DNA of 21,448 nt from Candidatus Gallimonas intestinigallinarum (GCA_019116405.1 DXBS01000087.1:1-21448), one strand, 5' to 3'; counted from the first letter of the stretch, positions 6,955-13,637 are shown. Made by a program: numbers and translations. The notes: a model not told the origin generated them from the letters alone.

Positions 6955-7143
6955 ATGTCGAGAGTTTGCAGTATTTGCGGCAAGGGTCAGACGGCCGGTA
7001 ACAACGTGAGCCACTCCAATCGCAAGACCAAGCGTGCGTTCAAGGCCAACGTCCAGAAGGTCTCCTTCGTCAAAGACGGAAAGGTCGAGACCGATTACGT
7101 CTGCACGCGCTGCCTGAAGAGCGACAAAGTCGAGCGCGTTTAA
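6955..7143 (+). CDS. rpmB: 50S ribosomal protein L28 (zinc-ribbon type)
   Basis: The 62-residue protein begins [11 protein letters not shown], continues with [20 protein letters not shown], typical of bL28, and ends [13 protein letters not shown]. Cys5, Cys8, Cys50 and Cys53 make it the zinc-binding C+ form. The ATG at 6955 follows GGGAGGA by 7 nt. It is the only intact plus-strand protein gene in the window, and this orientation against its neighbours is the same in B. subtilis. It has its own promoter and a terminator 11 bp after the stop, so it is monocistronic. Confidence 0.97.
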   Translation: MSRVCSICGKGQTAGNNVSHSNRKTKRAFKANVQKVSFVKDGKVETDYVCTRCLKSDKVERV

Positions 7144-7154
7144 GTTTTATTGAC

Positions 7155-7185
7155 AAAAAAAGGACTGCTGCGGCAGTCCTTTTTT
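7155..7185. terminator. Bidirectional rho-independent terminator (rpmB / dipeptidase)
   Basis: An A-run, GGACTGC, TGCG loop, GCAGTCC and a T-run form a symmetrical terminator between the convergent rpmB (ends 7143) and the dipeptidase gene (ends 7213). It serves both strands and marks the end of the long minus-strand operon. Confidence 0.92.
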
Positions 7186-7212
7186 GCATTCCTCGCTTCC
7201 TGCCGCCGTCCC

Positions 7213-8124
7213 CTATCCGCACACTTCTTCAAAGACGCGCAAAAAATTTCCCGCGGCGATCTTCTCCGCGACGCGTCCGCCGAACTCGTCGGCAAACAGC
7301 TCCAACAGCGCGGGCATATGCGAAGGATCGGGCATAAAACTGTTTGGCGGAATGCCGTCAAAGTCAGAGCCAAGCGCCAGCGCGTCCTCGCCCGCGACAG
7401 TCAGAATATGCCGCGCGTGCGCAAGGAGCGCCCGCCGCTGCCCTTCTGCGTTTTTGTCGTCCGACAAAAAGTCCATGCAGAAGTTCAGCCCGATCACGCC
7501 GCCGCAGTCCGCAACTGCTTTGAGCTGCTCGTCCGTCAGGTTGCGCGCCCAAGCCTGCACGGCAGCCGAATTGGAATGCGAGGCGACAAAGGGACGCCCG
7601 TACGCCGCGACCTCAAAAAAGAGTTTATCGCTCGCGTGCGAGACGTCGACGAGCAGCCCGCGCGCGAACATGTGCTCCACCGCCTGCCGCCCGAATGCAG
7701 TCAGCCCGCGCGTTTCTTCCCGCACGGAGGGCAGTACCCTGCCCGCGCACAGCCCCGCGTAATCGGGGAAATTGGGATACCCCGCCGCCGTGGGCGTGTT
7801 CCACACCAGCCCCGCCATCCGCACGCCGCGCGCATACAGCCCGTCCAGTTCTTCAAGCGTTTCAAACGCGCCGCCCTCGGCAGTCAGGAGCGCGTTGACG
7901 GCGTCCTCTTCGATCTCGCACGCGCGCGTCACCTTATGATATCCCGCACGCATGCAGAGCGCATCAAACTCGTCCGCAAGGGCGCAAAAGCGCGGATAGC
8001 CGCCCGTTCCGACAAACGCGGCGAAGCATTGCAGCAGGCACCCGCCCGCATTCAGATTTTCCCTTGTAACTTGCGCGACGCCCTCCGTTGTGAGGGCGTC
8101 GCAGTGCATATCGCAGTATCTCAT
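7213..8124 (-). CDS. Membrane dipeptidase-like zinc peptidase (M19 family)
   Basis: The 303-residue protein fits the renal/membrane dipeptidase family M19, which hydrolyses dipeptides, often with D-residues, at a binuclear zinc site. Candidate metal ligands are visible: His7 and Asp9 in DMHCDAL, Glu83 in TAEGG, His163 in VDVSHASD and His183 in ASHSN. GLTAFGRQAVEHM and GGVIGLNF are also typical. No signal peptide is seen, so it is probably cytosolic. The ATG at 8124 overlaps the TGA of the preceding 24-codon ORF (ATGA) and has no Shine-Dalgarno sequence, implying translational coupling. An upstream in-frame start at 8208 would be read across thiN and that small ORF and adds a non-family N terminus. 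It is the last gene of the operon and is not part of the B. subtilis cluster. Confidence 0.88.
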   Translation of the reverse strand: MRYCDMHCDALTTEGVAQVTRENLNAGGCLLQCFAAFVGTGGYPRFCALADEFDALCMRAGYHKVTRACEIEEDAVNALLTAEGGAFETLEELDGLYARGVRMAGLVWNTPTAAGYPNFPDYAGLCAGRVLPSVREETRGLTAFGRQAVEHMFARGLLVDVSHASDKLFFEVAAYGRPFVASHSNSAAVQAWARNLTDEQLKAVADCGGVIGLNFCMDFLSDDKNAEGQRRALLAHARHILTVAGEDALALGSDFDGIPPNSFMPDPSHMPALLELFADEFGGRVAEKIAAGNFLRVFEEVCG

Positions 8125-8195
8125 TTTCGTTTGGTGAAAAGCCGCAGGACAAGGCGCAGCGGCAGCGGCGCCCTCCAACATACGATGACGTTCAC
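8121..8195 (-). CDS. spoVM: Probable divergent SpoVM, small amphipathic sporulation peptide
   Basis: A 24-codon ORF starts with GTG at 8195, overlapping the thiN stop (GTGA), and ends with TGA at 8121, overlapping the dipeptidase start (ATGA). AGGAGG inside the thiN 3' end lies 4 nt upstream. The peptide begins MNVIVCW and ends RLFTKRK: a short hydrophobic start, Pro at 10 and 12, and a Leu/Arg amphipathic segment with a basic tail. B. subtilis SpoVM (26 residues) has the same plan, with Pro9, Leu12, Ile15 and Arg17 roughly matching Pro10, Leu13, Val16 and Arg18 here. In B. subtilis spoVM lies between thiN and rpmB, which is this position. SpoVM binds the curved forespore membrane and anchors the SpoIVA coat basement. 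The identification rests on synteny, size and layout; sequence similarity is weak. Confidence 0.6.
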   Translation of the reverse strand: MNVIVCWRAPLPLRLVLRLFTKRK

Positions 8196-8794
8196 GATGC
8201 CTCCTCATTGACGAATACGAGCACCGTCCCCTGCACCCGAAAGCGCGCGACGTCCGCCGTCACGACGTTGGAGATGCCCAGCGTCGCGCCGTAGACAAAG
8301 CGCGCGGGCAAGGGATAGTAGAACCCGCTACTCTCCAGTATATGCACCTCGCCGCCGAAGGGTGTGACAGACACCGTCTTGCCCTTTGCGCCGTCAAGGA
8401 CAAATTCGCCCGTCGCCGCGTAGATGCGCGCATGGTTGGTGACCATGACCGCCCGCGCGCTCCGCTGCGCCGCCTGATACAAAAGGTGCAGATTGCCGAC
8501 AAAATGGTCCTCCCGCTTTCCGCCGCCGCCGTAGATGACGATCTCCGTTGCGCCCGCATCGAGCGCGCGACGAAGCGCCAGTTCGCCGTCGGTGTAGTCC
8601 TTTTCCGTCGGATAGACCTCCGCGGGGGGCGGGTCGGGGACATAGGAAAGGGAATCGAAGTCACCAAGATTGACGTCGATCTTCACCCTGCCCTTTGCCC
8701 AGTCATACGCGCCGTCGCAGCAGTAGACGACTGCGCCTCCCCCATCGATCGCGCCGCGATAGGGCTCGCCGTTGAGGAGAATGAGCGCTCTCAT
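8192..8794 (-). CDS. thiN: Thiamine pyrophosphokinase
   Basis: ThiN transfers pyrophosphate from ATP to thiamine, giving thiamine diphosphate. The 200-residue protein shows CDGAYDWA (26-33), VNLGDFDSLS (41-50), YPTEKDYTDGELALRRAL (61-78) and GGGGKREDHFVGNLHLL, the acidic nucleotide and metal motifs of the family, followed by a C-terminal beta-sandwich thiamine-binding domain. The ATG at 8794 overlaps the rpe stop by 4 bp (ATGA). The last codons carry the AGGAGG that can serve the following small ORF. The order rpe-thiN is conserved with B. subtilis. Confidence 0.95.
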   Translation of the reverse strand: MRALILLNGEPYRGAIDGGGAVVYCCDGAYDWAKGRVKIDVNLGDFDSLSYVPDPPPAEVYPTEKDYTDGELALRRALDAGATEIVIYGGGGKREDHFVGNLHLLYQAAQRSARAVMVTNHARIYAATGEFVLDGAKGKTVSVTPFGGEVHILESSGFYYPLPARFVYGATLGISNVVTADVARFRVQGTVLVFVNEEAS

Positions 8795-9450
8795 TCGCCG
8801 TGAAGGCGGCGGATGGTCGCCTGCATGTCCGCCGCGCGGAAGACCGTGCTGCCCGCGACGATGACGTTCGCGCCCGCCGAGATGACGTCGCGGACGTTCT
8901 CCTCGGTGATGCCGCCGTCCACCTCGATATCCAAATCCGGCCTGCCGTTGCGCACGCAGAAGTCGCGCAGGGCTTCGATCTTCTGCAGCGTGGAGGGAAT
9001 GAACTTCTGCCCGCCCCAGCCGGGATGCACGCTCATCAGAAGCAGCATGTCCGCGACTTCCACGCAGTCAAAGAGGTGCCCTACAGGCGTGTTGGGGTTG
9101 ATGACCGCGCTCGCCCGCATGCCGTAGTTCTTGATGATGCGCAGCGTCTGGAGTGTGAATTCGCGGCACTCCTCGACGTGGACGGTGACGATATTCGCCC
9201 CCGCGCGCGCAAAACTTTCCAGCCGCGTATCGGGATGCAGCACCATGAGGTGACAGTCGAGCGGCAGCGTCGTATAGGGACGGATGTGCTCGATCATCTG
9301 ATTGCCGAACGTGATCGTGGGCACGAAGTTACCGTCCATGACGTCGCAATGGATATAATCCGCGCCGCAGTTCTCCAGCCTTTTCACCGTCTCGCCCATG
9401 CGCGCGAAGTCGCCCGCAAGGATGGACGGCGCTACTTTCACTTGTAACAT
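8791..9450 (-). CDS. rpe: Ribulose-phosphate 3-epimerase
   Basis: This TIM-barrel enzyme interconverts ribulose 5-phosphate and xylulose 5-phosphate. The 219 residues start VAPSILAGDFARM and contain HCDVMDGNFVPTITFG (34-49), with metal ligands His34 and Asp36. DCHLMV (65-70), MSVHPGWGGQKF and the second catalytic Asp region DIEVDGGI follow. The ATG at 9450 has an AGAGGA site 4 nt upstream. A UUCG-capped hairpin lies 17 nt before the start. In B. subtilis rsgA precedes rpe; here a repeat-filled gap of 268 bp follows rlmN instead. Confidence 0.96.
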   Translation of the reverse strand: MLQVKVAPSILAGDFARMGETVKRLENCGADYIHCDVMDGNFVPTITFGNQMIEHIRPYTTLPLDCHLMVLHPDTRLESFARAGANIVTVHVEECREFTLQTLRIIKNYGMRASAVINPNTPVGHLFDCVEVADMLLLMSVHPGWGGQKFIPSTLQKIEALRDFCVRNGRPDLDIEVDGGITEENVRDVISAGANVIVAGSTVFRAADMQATIRRLHGE

Positions 9451-9466
9451 AAAATCCTCTTATCTC

Positions 9467-9482
9467 AACGCCCGAAGGCGTT
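9467..9482 (-). promoter_or_regulatory. UUCG-capped hairpin upstream of rpe
   Basis: On the minus strand AACGCC-TTCG-GGCGTT forms a 6-bp stem closed by the extra-stable C(UUCG)G tetraloop, just upstream of the rpe ribosome-binding site. It may protect or define the 5' end of an rpe transcript. No convincing promoter is seen in 9451-9718. Confidence 0.4.
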
Positions 9483-9553
9483 TATTTTCCCCCATTTTGT
9501 TGCCGTAATGATCGCGGCATGGTTGTTTCTCAGATCACTCTTCATTGCCCGAA

Positions 9554-9603
9554 GGCGCGTCACTCTCTTCTAAGTAACTCGCGCGCAATTGCCCGCACGC
9601 GCC
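9554..9603. repeat. 50-bp direct repeat, copy A (duplicated rlmN 3' coding end)
   Basis: These 50 bp are identical to 9732-9781. On the minus strand both encode ACGQLRASYLEESDA, the active-site tail of RlmN. Copy A follows the insert and is out of the gene; in that frame it continues SGNEE and stops. It may be the original 3' end of rlmN displaced by the duplication. Confidence 0.85.
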
Positions 9604-9731
9604 TCCTCGTCGCCGCAAACTGCGCCCCGAAGCACTTTGGCTTCCGCCAAAGTGCAACTTCGCTGCGTTGCGGCTCCTCTTCCCAAAAATCTTTGCTACG
9701 CAAATATTTTCGGGAGCCCTATGACATCGGC
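9604..9731. repeat. 128-bp palindrome-rich insert between the 50-bp repeats
   Basis: The insert is built mostly of two hairpins. The first is GCACTTTGGC-TTCC-GCCAAAGTGC (9632-9655, perfect 10-bp stem, extended by CGAA/TTCG). The second runs 9672-9718, with GGCTCC/GGAGCC ends and TTTGC/GCAAA near the loop. It also supplies the last codons and stop of the present rlmN frame. It has no gene and looks like a small non-autonomous palindromic element. It is flanked by the 50-bp direct repeats, which are far too long for an ordinary target-site duplication. Confidence 0.55.
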
Positions 9732-10774
9732 GGCGCGTCACTCTCTTCTAAGTAACTCGCGCGCAATTGCCCGCACGCGCCGCCGATGTCGGAGCCCATG
9801 CTGCGGCGAAGGGTCGCGGAGATGCCGCGGTCGGTGAGCGCTTTTAAAAACTTCTGCGCCTCCTGCTCGCGCGCGGCAATGAGCGTGCGCTCCTTGACCT
9901 CGTTCAGGCGGATGAGATTGACGTGGCAGGGTCTGCCGCGCAGGAGCTTTGCAAGGGCAATGGCATGCGCCTCGTCCGCATTCTCGCCTGCGATCAGGCT
10001 GTATTCAAAGATATACCGCCTGCCCGTCCTGTCAAAGTAGTGCGCACAGGCGTCCAGAATGTCCGCGATCTTGTAGGCGTTGGCGACGGGCATGGTGCTG
10101 GCGCGCTCCTCGTCCGTGACGGCGTGCAGCGAGACGGTCAGATTGAGCGGGATGCCCTCGCCTGCAAACTGCATCATCTTGGGGACGATGCCGCACGTCG
10201 AGAGGCTGATATTGCGCGCGCTGATGCCGATGCCCTGCGCGTCCGTCACGCGGCGCAGGAAGCGCACGACGTTCTCGTAATTGTCAAAGGGTTCGCCGCT
10301 GCCCATCAAAACGAGGTTGGTGACCGCCCGATCCTTAAGCGTGCCGCCCTCTGTGCGGTTGACGATAAGCGCCTGGGACAGGATCTCCCCCGCTGTCAGG
10401 TTGCGTACCAGCCCGTTTAAGGTGGACGCGCAGAACTTGCAGCCCATGCGGCAGCCCACCTGCGTGGAGATGCACTGCGTGTTGCCGTACTTGTACTTCA
10501 TGAGCACGCCTTCGATGACGTTGCCGTCCGCGAGCGCGAAGAGGTACTTCTTTGTGCCGTCCTTTGCCTCCAGCGTGCGCAGAATGCGCACGGGCTCATC
10601 CTCGAACCGCTCCAGGAAAAAGGCACGCAGTGCGGGCGGGACGGGCAGTTCGGAGATTCTTTTCCCCTGCATCAGCCCGAGGTACACCTGACCCGCGCGG
10701 AAGGGCTTCTCTCCCGCTTCTTTTACAAGCGCGGCGATCTCCTCAGGGGACTTGTCTTGCAGGATCTCTTTCAT
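9719..10774 (-). CDS. rlmN: 23S rRNA (adenine2503-C2)/tRNA methyltransferase RlmN
   Basis: RlmN is a radical SAM enzyme that methylates A2503 of 23S rRNA and A37 of some tRNAs. The 351 residues include QCISTQVGCRMGCKFCAS: Cys101 is the mechanistic cysteine and Cys108, Cys112 and Cys115 bind the 4Fe-4S cluster. The methyl-carrying Cys is Cys334 in GGACGQLR. The ATG at 10774 overlaps the rsmB stop (ATGA), with GAGGA upstream; the reading frame is open to 10885 but that part overlaps rsmB. The C-terminal 50 bp is one copy of a perfect duplication. The final codons (APPMS) come from a 15-bp inverted copy of the DIGGA codons. The enzyme should still work because both halves of the active site are intact. 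Confidence 0.95.
   Translation of the reverse strand: MKEILQDKSPEEIAALVKEAGEKPFRAGQVYLGLMQGKRISELPVPPALRAFFLERFEDEPVRILRTLEAKDGTKKYLFALADGNVIEGVLMKYKYGNTQCISTQVGCRMGCKFCASTLNGLVRNLTAGEILSQALIVNRTEGGTLKDRAVTNLVLMGSGEPFDNYENVVRFLRRVTDAQGIGISARNISLSTCGIVPKMMQFAGEGIPLNLTVSLHAVTDEERASTMPVANAYKIADILDACAHYFDRTGRRYIFEYSLIAGENADEAHAIALAKLLRGRPCHVNLIRLNEVKERTLIAAREQEAQKFLKALTDRGISATLRRSMGSDIGGACGQLRASYLEESDAPPMS
9732..9781. repeat. 50-bp direct repeat, copy B (inside rlmN)
   Basis: Identical to 9554-9603, offset 178 bp. It lies between 15-bp perfect inverted repeats, gacatcggcggcgcg (9723-9737) and cgcgccgccgatgtc (9776-9790), that encode DIGGA and, on the far side, APPMS. The whole 68-bp unit can fold on itself. 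Confidence 0.85.
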
Positions 10775-11994
10775 AGCTTCCTCATTTTGGCGATATAAAA
10801 TCCCGCGCCATAGGCGGTATCGGGCAGAAATTGCAATCCGCACGCCGTCTTCTCGTGCGCGAGCGGACTCTGCGCCTCGCAGCATTCAAATTCGGGGTGC
10901 GCTGCAAGAAAGGGCGCGACGATGCCATCGTTCTCCTCGGAAAAGAGCGAGCAGGTCGAATAGTACAGGTGCCCGCCGCGCCCTACATACCGCGCGCAGT
11001 TCTCTAAAATGGCGCGCTGGGTCGGGGCGAGTTCGGCGACGCTTTCCGCCGTCTTGCCAAGGGGCAGGTCGGGATTCTCCGTGACCGTGCCGAAGCCCGA
11101 ACAGGGTACGTCGCACAGCACGCCGTCGAATGCATTTTCCCATGCAGGGCGAAACAGGGTGCTGTCTGCCTGCACGGCGGTCACGTTGCTTGTCCCCATG
11201 CGCGCGGCATAGCTCTCAATGAGCGAGACGCGGTGCGCATGCAGTTCGCTTGCAGTGACGTGCGCGCACTTGCCCGCGAGCAGGACGGACTTGCCGCCCG
11301 GCGCGGCGCACGCGTCGAGCATATTTTTGCACGGCTCCACGACGCCGCAGATCGCAATGCTGCCCACCGACTGAAAGGTGTAGTCGCCGACGAGAAAGTT
11401 TTCGTCGCGGGCGAACCGCTCGAAGATATATACGTTTTCAAAGGGGGTCGCGATATACGGCCTGTCAAGGTATTTTTCCGCGCCGCGTACAAAGCGCACC
11501 GTAACGCCGCAGCTCTTCGCCCTGACGATCGCCTCCGTCCGCGCGCCCCAGTCACTGCGGACCTTCCCGATCGCAAACAGCGGATAGGGCGTCGTGAGTG
11601 CAAGTCCTTCGTCCCCTGCAGGAATGACAACTTTCTTCTCATCGAAGGCGCGCAGCGCCGCGTTGACAAAGCCCGCCGCCCCGCCCTTGCCGAGCTTTTT
11701 GAGGAGCGTCACCGCCGTATCGGTGACCATGTACCTGGGTTTCTCAAGAAAGATGAGCCAGTAGAGCGCAATCTTCAGGACAATCCTGACGGCGCTCTTG
11801 GGGCTCTTTTGTGCGATCGTGGCGATGCAGGCGGTGAGATACCCGTCATGCTCCAGCACGCCGTACACCGTGCGGACGGTGCGCGCGCGGTGCAGTTCCT
11901 CGATGGGCGTATCCGCAAGGGCGAGCTTTAAGTGCGCGCCCGCACCGTACACCTTGGAGAGCACCTGATAGGGATCATAGAACGGGTTTGTCAA
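10771..11994 (-). CDS. rsmB: 16S rRNA (cytosine967-C5)-methyltransferase RsmB
   Basis: RsmB methylates C967 of 16S rRNA. An N-terminal NusB-like helical domain (about 1-130) is followed by the AdoMet-binding fold: LDACAAPGGKS (about 227-237), DVPCSGFGTV with the Cys at 298, and the catalytic STCSLFSEEN. The proposed start is TTG at 11994, encoding the initiator and then TNPFYDPY; AGGAGG lies 9 nt upstream and the overlap with fmt is then 20 bp. An in-frame ATG at 12030 would add 12 residues and lacks a comparable site. Length is 407, slightly short of the usual 430-450. It overlaps rlmN by 4 bp. Confidence 0.92.
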   Translation of the reverse strand: MTNPFYDPYQVLSKVYGAGAHLKLALADTPIEELHRARTVRTVYGVLEHDGYLTACIATIAQKSPKSAVRIVLKIALYWLIFLEKPRYMVTDTAVTLLKKLGKGGAAGFVNAALRAFDEKKVVIPAGDEGLALTTPYPLFAIGKVRSDWGARTEAIVRAKSCGVTVRFVRGAEKYLDRPYIATPFENVYIFERFARDENFLVGDYTFQSVGSIAICGVVEPCKNMLDACAAPGGKSVLLAGKCAHVTASELHAHRVSLIESYAARMGTSNVTAVQADSTLFRPAWENAFDGVLCDVPCSGFGTVTENPDLPLGKTAESVAELAPTQRAILENCARYVGRGGHLYYSTCSLFSEENDGIVAPFLAAHPEFECCEAQSPLAHEKTACGLQFLPDTAYGAGFYIAKMRKL

Positions 11995-12898
11995 AGCAGT
12001 CCCCCTCCTGGAGTTTGCCGCCGCTCGCAAATGCGGTGTCCGCCATGCGCTTACCGCCCGCGGGCTGGACCTCGGAAAGGCGCACCGCGCCCTCCTTGCA
12101 GGCGACGATCAGTCCGCGTTTTGGCGAACATGTGACAACCATGCCCGGTTTTTGTCCCCCGTCATAGGCGACTTCCTGCGCCTGATAGCAATTGAGCGTC
12201 CAGTCCCCCACGGCGCAATAGGCGAGCGGCGCGGGCGAGAGCGAGCGGATGAGCGCGCTCACCTCCCCTGCGGGGCGGTCAAAGTCGACCATCGTGCGGC
12301 GCACCTTGCGGCAAATCGTCCCCTCGCCCTGCTTCTCGAGGACGACGTCCCCCCTTTCGATGCGTGCAAGCGCCGAACAGATGAGCTCCGCGCCGACATG
12401 GGAAAGCTTTTCCGTGAGCGAGCCGCAGGTATCGTCCGCCGCAATGGGGAGAGCGGCTCGCAGGAACATGTCCCCCGTGTCCAGCCCGACGTCCGTCCTC
12501 ATGATCGTGACGCCCGTCTCCTTCTCCCCCGCCGCGATCGCCGCCGCAATGGGCGCCGCGCCGCGGTACTTGGGAAGCAGGCTCGCGTGGACGTTCCAGA
12601 CGCCCATGGGAAAGAGATCGAGCGTCTCCTGCGATAAGATCTGCCCGTATGCGCAGGTGACCATCAGATCAGCGCCCACCTCTTTGAGGGGGGCAAGTTC
12701 CTCACGCAGTTTTTCGGGCTGCAAAACGGGGATGCCGCGCGCCAGCGCCGCCTGCTTGACGGGCGAGGGCGTTAAGACGCGCTTTCTGCCCTGCGGCTTA
12801 TCGGGTTGGGTGAGCACGGCGGCGACGCCGAAGTTCTCCGCGATGCTTTCAAATGCGGGGACGGCAAAGTCGGGCGTGCCCGCAAAGACGATTTTCAT
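11975..12898 (-). CDS. fmt: Methionyl-tRNA formyltransferase
   Basis: Fmt formylates initiator Met-tRNA using 10-formyl-tetrahydrofolate. The 307 residues start MKIVFAGTPDFAVPAFE, with SPVKQAALARGIPVLQPEKL in the tRNA-contact loop area. The catalytic Asn102 and His104 lie in NVHASLLPKYRGAAPI and Asp140 in VGLDTGDMF. A C-terminal OB-like domain follows. The ATG at 12898 has GGGAGGAA 6 nt upstream. It follows def by 50 bp containing a hairpin; the def-fmt pair is the conserved N-formyl cycle. Confidence 0.96.
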   Translation of the reverse strand: MKIVFAGTPDFAVPAFESIAENFGVAAVLTQPDKPQGRKRVLTPSPVKQAALARGIPVLQPEKLREELAPLKEVGADLMVTCAYGQILSQETLDLFPMGVWNVHASLLPKYRGAAPIAAAIAAGEKETGVTIMRTDVGLDTGDMFLRAALPIAADDTCGSLTEKLSHVGAELICSALARIERGDVVLEKQGEGTICRKVRRTMVDFDRPAGEVSALIRSLSPAPLAYCAVGDWTLNCYQAQEVAYDGGQKPGMVVTCSPKRGLIVACKEGAVRLSEVQPAGGKRMADTAFASGGKLQEGDCFDKPVL

Positions 12899-12924
12899 GA
12901 TCTGTTCCTCCCGTCGCAAACAAA

Positions 12925-12945
12925 TCGGCCGCCGGCTGCGGCCGA
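12925..12945 (-). terminator. Hairpin between def and fmt (attenuator-like)
   Basis: TCGGCCGC-CGGCT-GCGGCCGA forms a perfect 8-bp stem with a 5-nt loop starting 3 nt past the def stop. On the minus strand it is followed by TTTGTTTG. It may partially terminate or protect the def mRNA. Confidence 0.45.
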
Positions 12946-12948
12946 CTT

Positions 12949-13401
12949 TCAGTCATCGTCCCTCACGCCGGTTGCCTTGTCGGTATAGATAATGCCGTCC
13001 AGGTGGTCAAGTTCATGACAGACCGCGCGGGCAAAGAAGCCGCGTGCGACGAGCGAACAACGGTTGCCGTTGCGATCGGAAAAGACGACTTTGACCTTGT
13101 CCGGACGGACAACATAGCCCACCTTGCCGCGCACCGAAAGGCAGCCTTCGGGGCCGTACTGCTCGCCCTTTTGCGAGACGAGGACGGGATTGACCATCTC
13201 AAAGAAGCCCTCATCGACGTCCACCACCACGGCGCGCACGGAAACATTCACCTGCGGCGCGGCAAGTCCCGCGCCCTCAGCGTTGCGAAGCGTTTCCTTC
13301 ATGTCGTCAAGAAGCGTCCAAAGCTCCTTGTCAAATTGCTTGACCGGCGTGCACTTTTCCCGCAGGACGGGAGCGCCGATCTGTACGATCTCTCTGATCA
13401 T
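12949..13401 (-). CDS. def: Peptide deformylase
   Basis: Def removes the N-formyl group from nascent proteins. The three family motifs are present in the 150-residue protein: GAGLAAPQ (43-50), EGCLSV (85-90) with the metal ligand Cys87, and HELDH (129-133) with the two His ligands and catalytic Glu. The short C terminus is that of a small, bacterial type 1-like enzyme. The ATG at 13401 has AGGAGA 5 nt upstream. It is separated from priA by 236 bp containing two long direct repeats. Confidence 0.96.
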   Translation of the reverse strand: MIREIVQIGAPVLREKCTPVKQFDKELWTLLDDMKETLRNAEGAGLAAPQVNVSVRAVVVDVDEGFFEMVNPVLVSQKGEQYGPEGCLSVRGKVGYVVRPDKVKVVFSDRNGNRCSLVARGFFARAVCHELDHLDGIIYTDKATGVRDDD

Positions 13402-13460
13402 AGGTATCTCCTGATTGCAAATTGAAATTGAAAACGAAAATTATAACCCGACAGCATGTT

Positions 13461-13497
13461 GCGTGCGCAAGCCCGACAAAGGATTGCGGGATGAATG
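13461..13497. repeat. 37-bp direct repeat, copy 1 (priA-def intergenic)
   Basis: Identical to 13584-13620. It starts gcgtgcgcaagcccgac and ends gcgggatgaatg. The 236-bp gap 13402-13637 has no credible gene; besides the repeats it contains the palindrome-like CGTACGA-AA-TCGTACG (13560-13575) and inverted arms TTGGAGCGCA (13508-13517) and TGCGCTCCAA (13619-13628). Confidence 0.85.
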
Positions 13498-13583
13498 GTT
13501 CCACCCCTTGGAGCGCAGTCGCCCGCAAGACAAGGAGGGCGCGCAAACGCCGAAGGGCGCGTACGAAATCGTACGAAACCGAG

Positions 13584-13620
13584 GCGTGCGCAAGCCCGAC
13601 AAAGGATTGCGGGATGAATG
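13584..13620. repeat. 37-bp direct repeat, copy 2 (priA-def intergenic)
   Basis: A perfect second copy, 123 bp from the first start to start, directly downstream of the priA stop on the minus strand. The repeat units are separated by 86 bp. Confidence 0.85.
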
Positions 13621-13637
13621 CGCTCCAAAAATGCGCT

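Noticed and set aside
7150..8211. 353-codon open frame on the plus strand opposite the dipeptidase gene
   Set aside because: High GC gives long antisense frames; the minus strand encodes a protein with M19 metal ligands, and the plus-strand translation has no recognisable features.
9535..9741. Open frame on the minus strand ending ACGQLRASYLEESDAPSGNEE
   Set aside because: Its only recognisable part is the duplicated rlmN tail; the rest is the palindromic insert. No ribosome-binding site, so it is not called as a gene.
12899..12919. Upstream in-frame start for fmt adding MRREEQI
   Set aside because: The added codons contain the ribosome-binding site of the ATG at 12898, which gives the family-typical MKIVFAGTP start.
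13461..13620. Two identical 37-bp repeats suggestive of a CRISPR array
   Set aside because: Only two copies, an 86-bp spacer and no cas genes in the window; treated as intergenic repeats.
13398..13628. Open frame on the minus strand across the priA-def gap with a repeated IHPAILCRACAR peptide
   Set aside because: The peptide repetition is simply the 37-bp DNA repeat, and the frame overlaps the def start; not a credible protein.
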